In this document: positions 5,082 to 6,118 of the stretch, in pieces | Position numbering within the stretch: the first letter of the stretch is position 1 | How the letters are laid out: the number at the start of each line of letters is the position of its first letter | Source of the DNA: an uncultured Oscillospiraceae bacterium | GTDB lineage: Bacteria > Bacillota > Clostridia > Oscillospirales > Oscillospiraceae | Assembly (NCBI GenBank): GCA_934589835.1 | Contig: CAKTOK010000062.1 | Location: 1-6,118 of the forward strand | Reading direction: 5' to 3' | DNA length: 6,118 bases | Program-made: the position numbers and the translations under genes | The notes under the pieces: model-generated | What the model saw: the letters and a program-made list of their open reading frames with translations, nothing else | What the model was told of the DNA's origin: nothing | The model's database searches: none

Positions 5082-5960
5082 ATGGAAGATATGATCGTGC
5101 GGGCCATCTCCAGCGATGGCATGGTGCAGGCGGCGGCGATTTCCAGTCGGAACCTGACGGAGCGGGCGCGGCAGATCCACAAGACGCTGCCGGTGGCCAC
5201 GGCGGCGCTGGGCCGGACGCTGGCAGGCGCGTCCATGATGGGCAGCGCCCTGAAGGGACAGGGCGCCAGCCTGACCTTGCAGATCAAGGGCGGCGGGCCG
5301 CTGGGCACGGTGCTGGCAGTGTCGGACCACGAGGGCAACGTGCGGGGCTATGTGACCAATCCTCAGACAGAGCTGCCCCTGCGGCCGGACGGCAAGCTGG
5401 ACGTGGGCGGCGCCGTGGGCCATGAGGGCACGCTGACCGTCATCAAGGATCTGCACATGAAGGAGCCGTATGTGGGCACCGTTGACCTGCTGGGCGGCGA
5501 GATCGCCGAGGACATCGCCGGTTATTTCGTGGAGTCGGAGCAGATCCCCACGGCCTGCGGCCTGGGGGTGCTGGTGGACCGCGACCAGAGCGTCAAGGCC
5601 GCCGGCGGCTATCTCATCCAGCTGATGCCGGGGGCCACGGAGGACACCATTGTCAAGGTGGAGGGCGGCATCATGGCGGCAGGGCCGGTGTCGGCGCTGC
5701 TGGAGCGGGACCCCGATCCGGAAAAGCTGCTGCGTGCGGTCATGAGCGATTTTGAGCTGAAGATCCTGGAGACGCAGCCTGTGGCCTACAAGTGCTATTG
5801 CAGCCGCGAGCGGGTGGAGCGCGCCCTGATCTCTATGGGACACAAGGAGCTGGAGGACCTGCTGCGTGAGCAGGGAGGCTGCCGGCTGAGCTGCCAATTC
5901 TGCGATACGGTGTACGATTTCAGCGCCGATGATATCCGGCAGCTGCTGGCAGCGCTGTGA
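5082..5960 (+). CDS. hslO: Hsp33 redox-regulated molecular chaperone
   Basis: A 292-aa cytoplasmic holdase chaperone, full length for the family. Hsp33 is inactive when reduced with zinc bound. Oxidative stress with unfolding releases zinc, forms disulfides and activates it to hold unfolded proteins. The N-terminal core is recognisable from VRAISSDGMVQAAAISSRNLTE (6-27), KTLPVATAALGRTLAGASMM (34-53), LQIKGGGPLGTVLAVSD (66-82), VRGYV (87-91) and LDVGGAVGHEGTLTVIKDL (106-124). The C-terminal redox switch has all four zinc cysteines: C238-Y-C240 and C271-Q-F-C274. An extra Cys267 sits four residues before the second pair. The start has AAGAGG at 5066-5071 with a 10-nt gap; the in-frame ATG three codons later (5091) would be too far from it. 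It is the last gene of the yerC operon. No convincing terminator follows before the tRNA promoter. Confidence 0.96.
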   Translation: MEDMIVRAISSDGMVQAAAISSRNLTERARQIHKTLPVATAALGRTLAGASMMGSALKGQGASLTLQIKGGGPLGTVLAVSDHEGNVRGYVTNPQTELPLRPDGKLDVGGAVGHEGTLTVIKDLHMKEPYVGTVDLLGGEIAEDIAGYFVESEQIPTACGLGVLVDRDQSVKAAGGYLIQLMPGATEDTIVKVEGGIMAAGPVSALLERDPDPEKLLRAVMSDFELKILETQPVAYKCYCSRERVERALISMGHKELEDLLREQGGCRLSCQFCDTVYDFSADDIRQLLAAL

Positions 5961-5988
5961 GAAAAAACCGGTTTTTGAAAAATTCTTG

Positions 5989-6017
5989 TTGACAGATTCG
6001 GATGGTTTTAGTATAAT
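5989..6017 (+). promoter_or_regulatory. Consensus promoter of the tRNA-Val gene
   Basis: Perfect -35 TTGACA (5989-5994), a 17-bp spacer and perfect -10 TATAAT (6012-6017). The start is near 6024, about 25 nt before the mature tRNA. Such a strong promoter is typical of stable-RNA genes and may serve a tRNA cluster beyond the window. Confidence 0.92.
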
Positions 6018-6024
6018 CACCTAT

Positions 6025-6042
6025 GTCGTTTGAGAAAACGGC
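6025..6042 (+). other. Hairpin with GAGA tetraloop in the tRNA 5' leader
   Basis: GTCGTTT (6025-6031) pairs with AAACGGC (6036-6042), a 7-bp stem with one G-U, closed by the GNRA-type loop GAGA (6032-6035). It would sit at the very 5' end of the precursor, 6 nt before the mature tRNA, and would be removed by RNase P processing. Confidence 0.45.
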
Positions 6043-6048
6043 AGGTAC

Positions 6049-6118
6049 GGGAGCATAGCTCAGCTGGTTAGAGCACCTGCCTTACAAGCAGGGGGTCACT
6101 GGTTCGAGTCCAGTTGTT
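6049..6118 (+). tRNA. tRNA-Val (anticodon UAC), 3' end cut by the window
   Basis: A full cloverleaf can be drawn: acceptor GGGAGCA (6049-6055), D stem GCTC/GAGC (6058-6061, 6071-6074), anticodon stem CCTGC/GCAGG (6076-6080, 6088-6092), anticodon TAC at 6083-6085 reading GUA and other Val codons, variable loop GGGTC, and T arm ACTGG-TTCGAGT-CCAGT (6098-6114). The 3' acceptor strand begins TGTT (6115-6118); the final three pairing bases and discriminator lie beyond the window. All visible stems pair, so it appears functional. Confidence 0.96.

Noticed and set aside
5962..5976. AAAAACCGGTTTTT after hslO as a terminator
   Set aside because: The only possible stem is five A-U pairs with a CCGG loop, too weak for intrinsic termination; the operon end is left undefined.
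4929..6020. Minus-strand open frame opposite the methyltransferase end and hslO
   Set aside because: Antisense to the intact hslO, and running over the tRNA promoter; composition is that of a shadow frame.
1..6118. CRISPR array, insertion sequence, toxin-antitoxin, phage or defence genes
   Set aside because: Both strands were read for regular repeats, terminal inverted repeats with transposase, and small paired genes; none was found. Although tRNA genes are common integration sites, the window ends inside this one, so no attachment site can be assessed.

Overview
The window looks like chromosomal DNA from a GC-rich anaerobic member of the Clostridia, of the gut Oscillospiraceae/Ruminococcaceae type. 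This is inferred from gene content (a YerC-type TrpR-like protein, a Firmicutes-style NlpC/P60 protein, a short-signal lipoprotein, HslO), GC-rich coding sequence, AT-rich intergenic DNA, strong AGGAGG ribosome binding sites and near-consensus sigma-A promoters. No species can be assigned by eye. I see no mobile element, CRISPR array, phage gene or defence system, and codon and base use are even across the genes.

Left part, minus strand (1-1482): a lipoprotein gene runs off the left edge. It is preceded by an AT-rich leader with a near-perfect promoter, a possible 15-codon leader ORF and an upstream inverted repeat. Further upstream lies a secreted SH3-NlpC/P60 cell-wall hydrolase gene, which ends in its own intrinsic terminator and starts from an extended -10 promoter.

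Middle, plus strand (1561-3860): a divergent 205-bp region separates the hydrolase from an AraC-family regulator, which starts at GTG 1619. An 89-bp gap with its own promoter then leads to a sodium:dicarboxylate-type (DAACS) symporter closed by a very strong terminator. A 13-bp motif, GGCAA(A/G)AAATGCG, occurs at both the regulator's and the symporter's promoters. At the symporter its AAATGC core repeats 21 bp downstream. The simplest reading is a regulator-transporter module. The symporter lacks the arginine that binds acidic substrates in well-studied relatives, so its substrate is uncertain.

Right part, plus strand (3937-6118): an apparent operon of yerC, a class I SAM-dependent methyltransferase (4-base ATGA overlap) and hslO (Hsp33 redox chaperone, 20-nt gap) is read from an extended -10 promoter. 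After it, a perfect TTGACA-17-TATAAT promoter drives a tRNA-Val(UAC) gene whose last bases are cut off by the window end.

Most of the window is ordinary housekeeping and accessory chromosome. The points worth a second look are the shared AraC-type motif, the atypical symporter binding site, and the structured leader of the lipoprotein gene.
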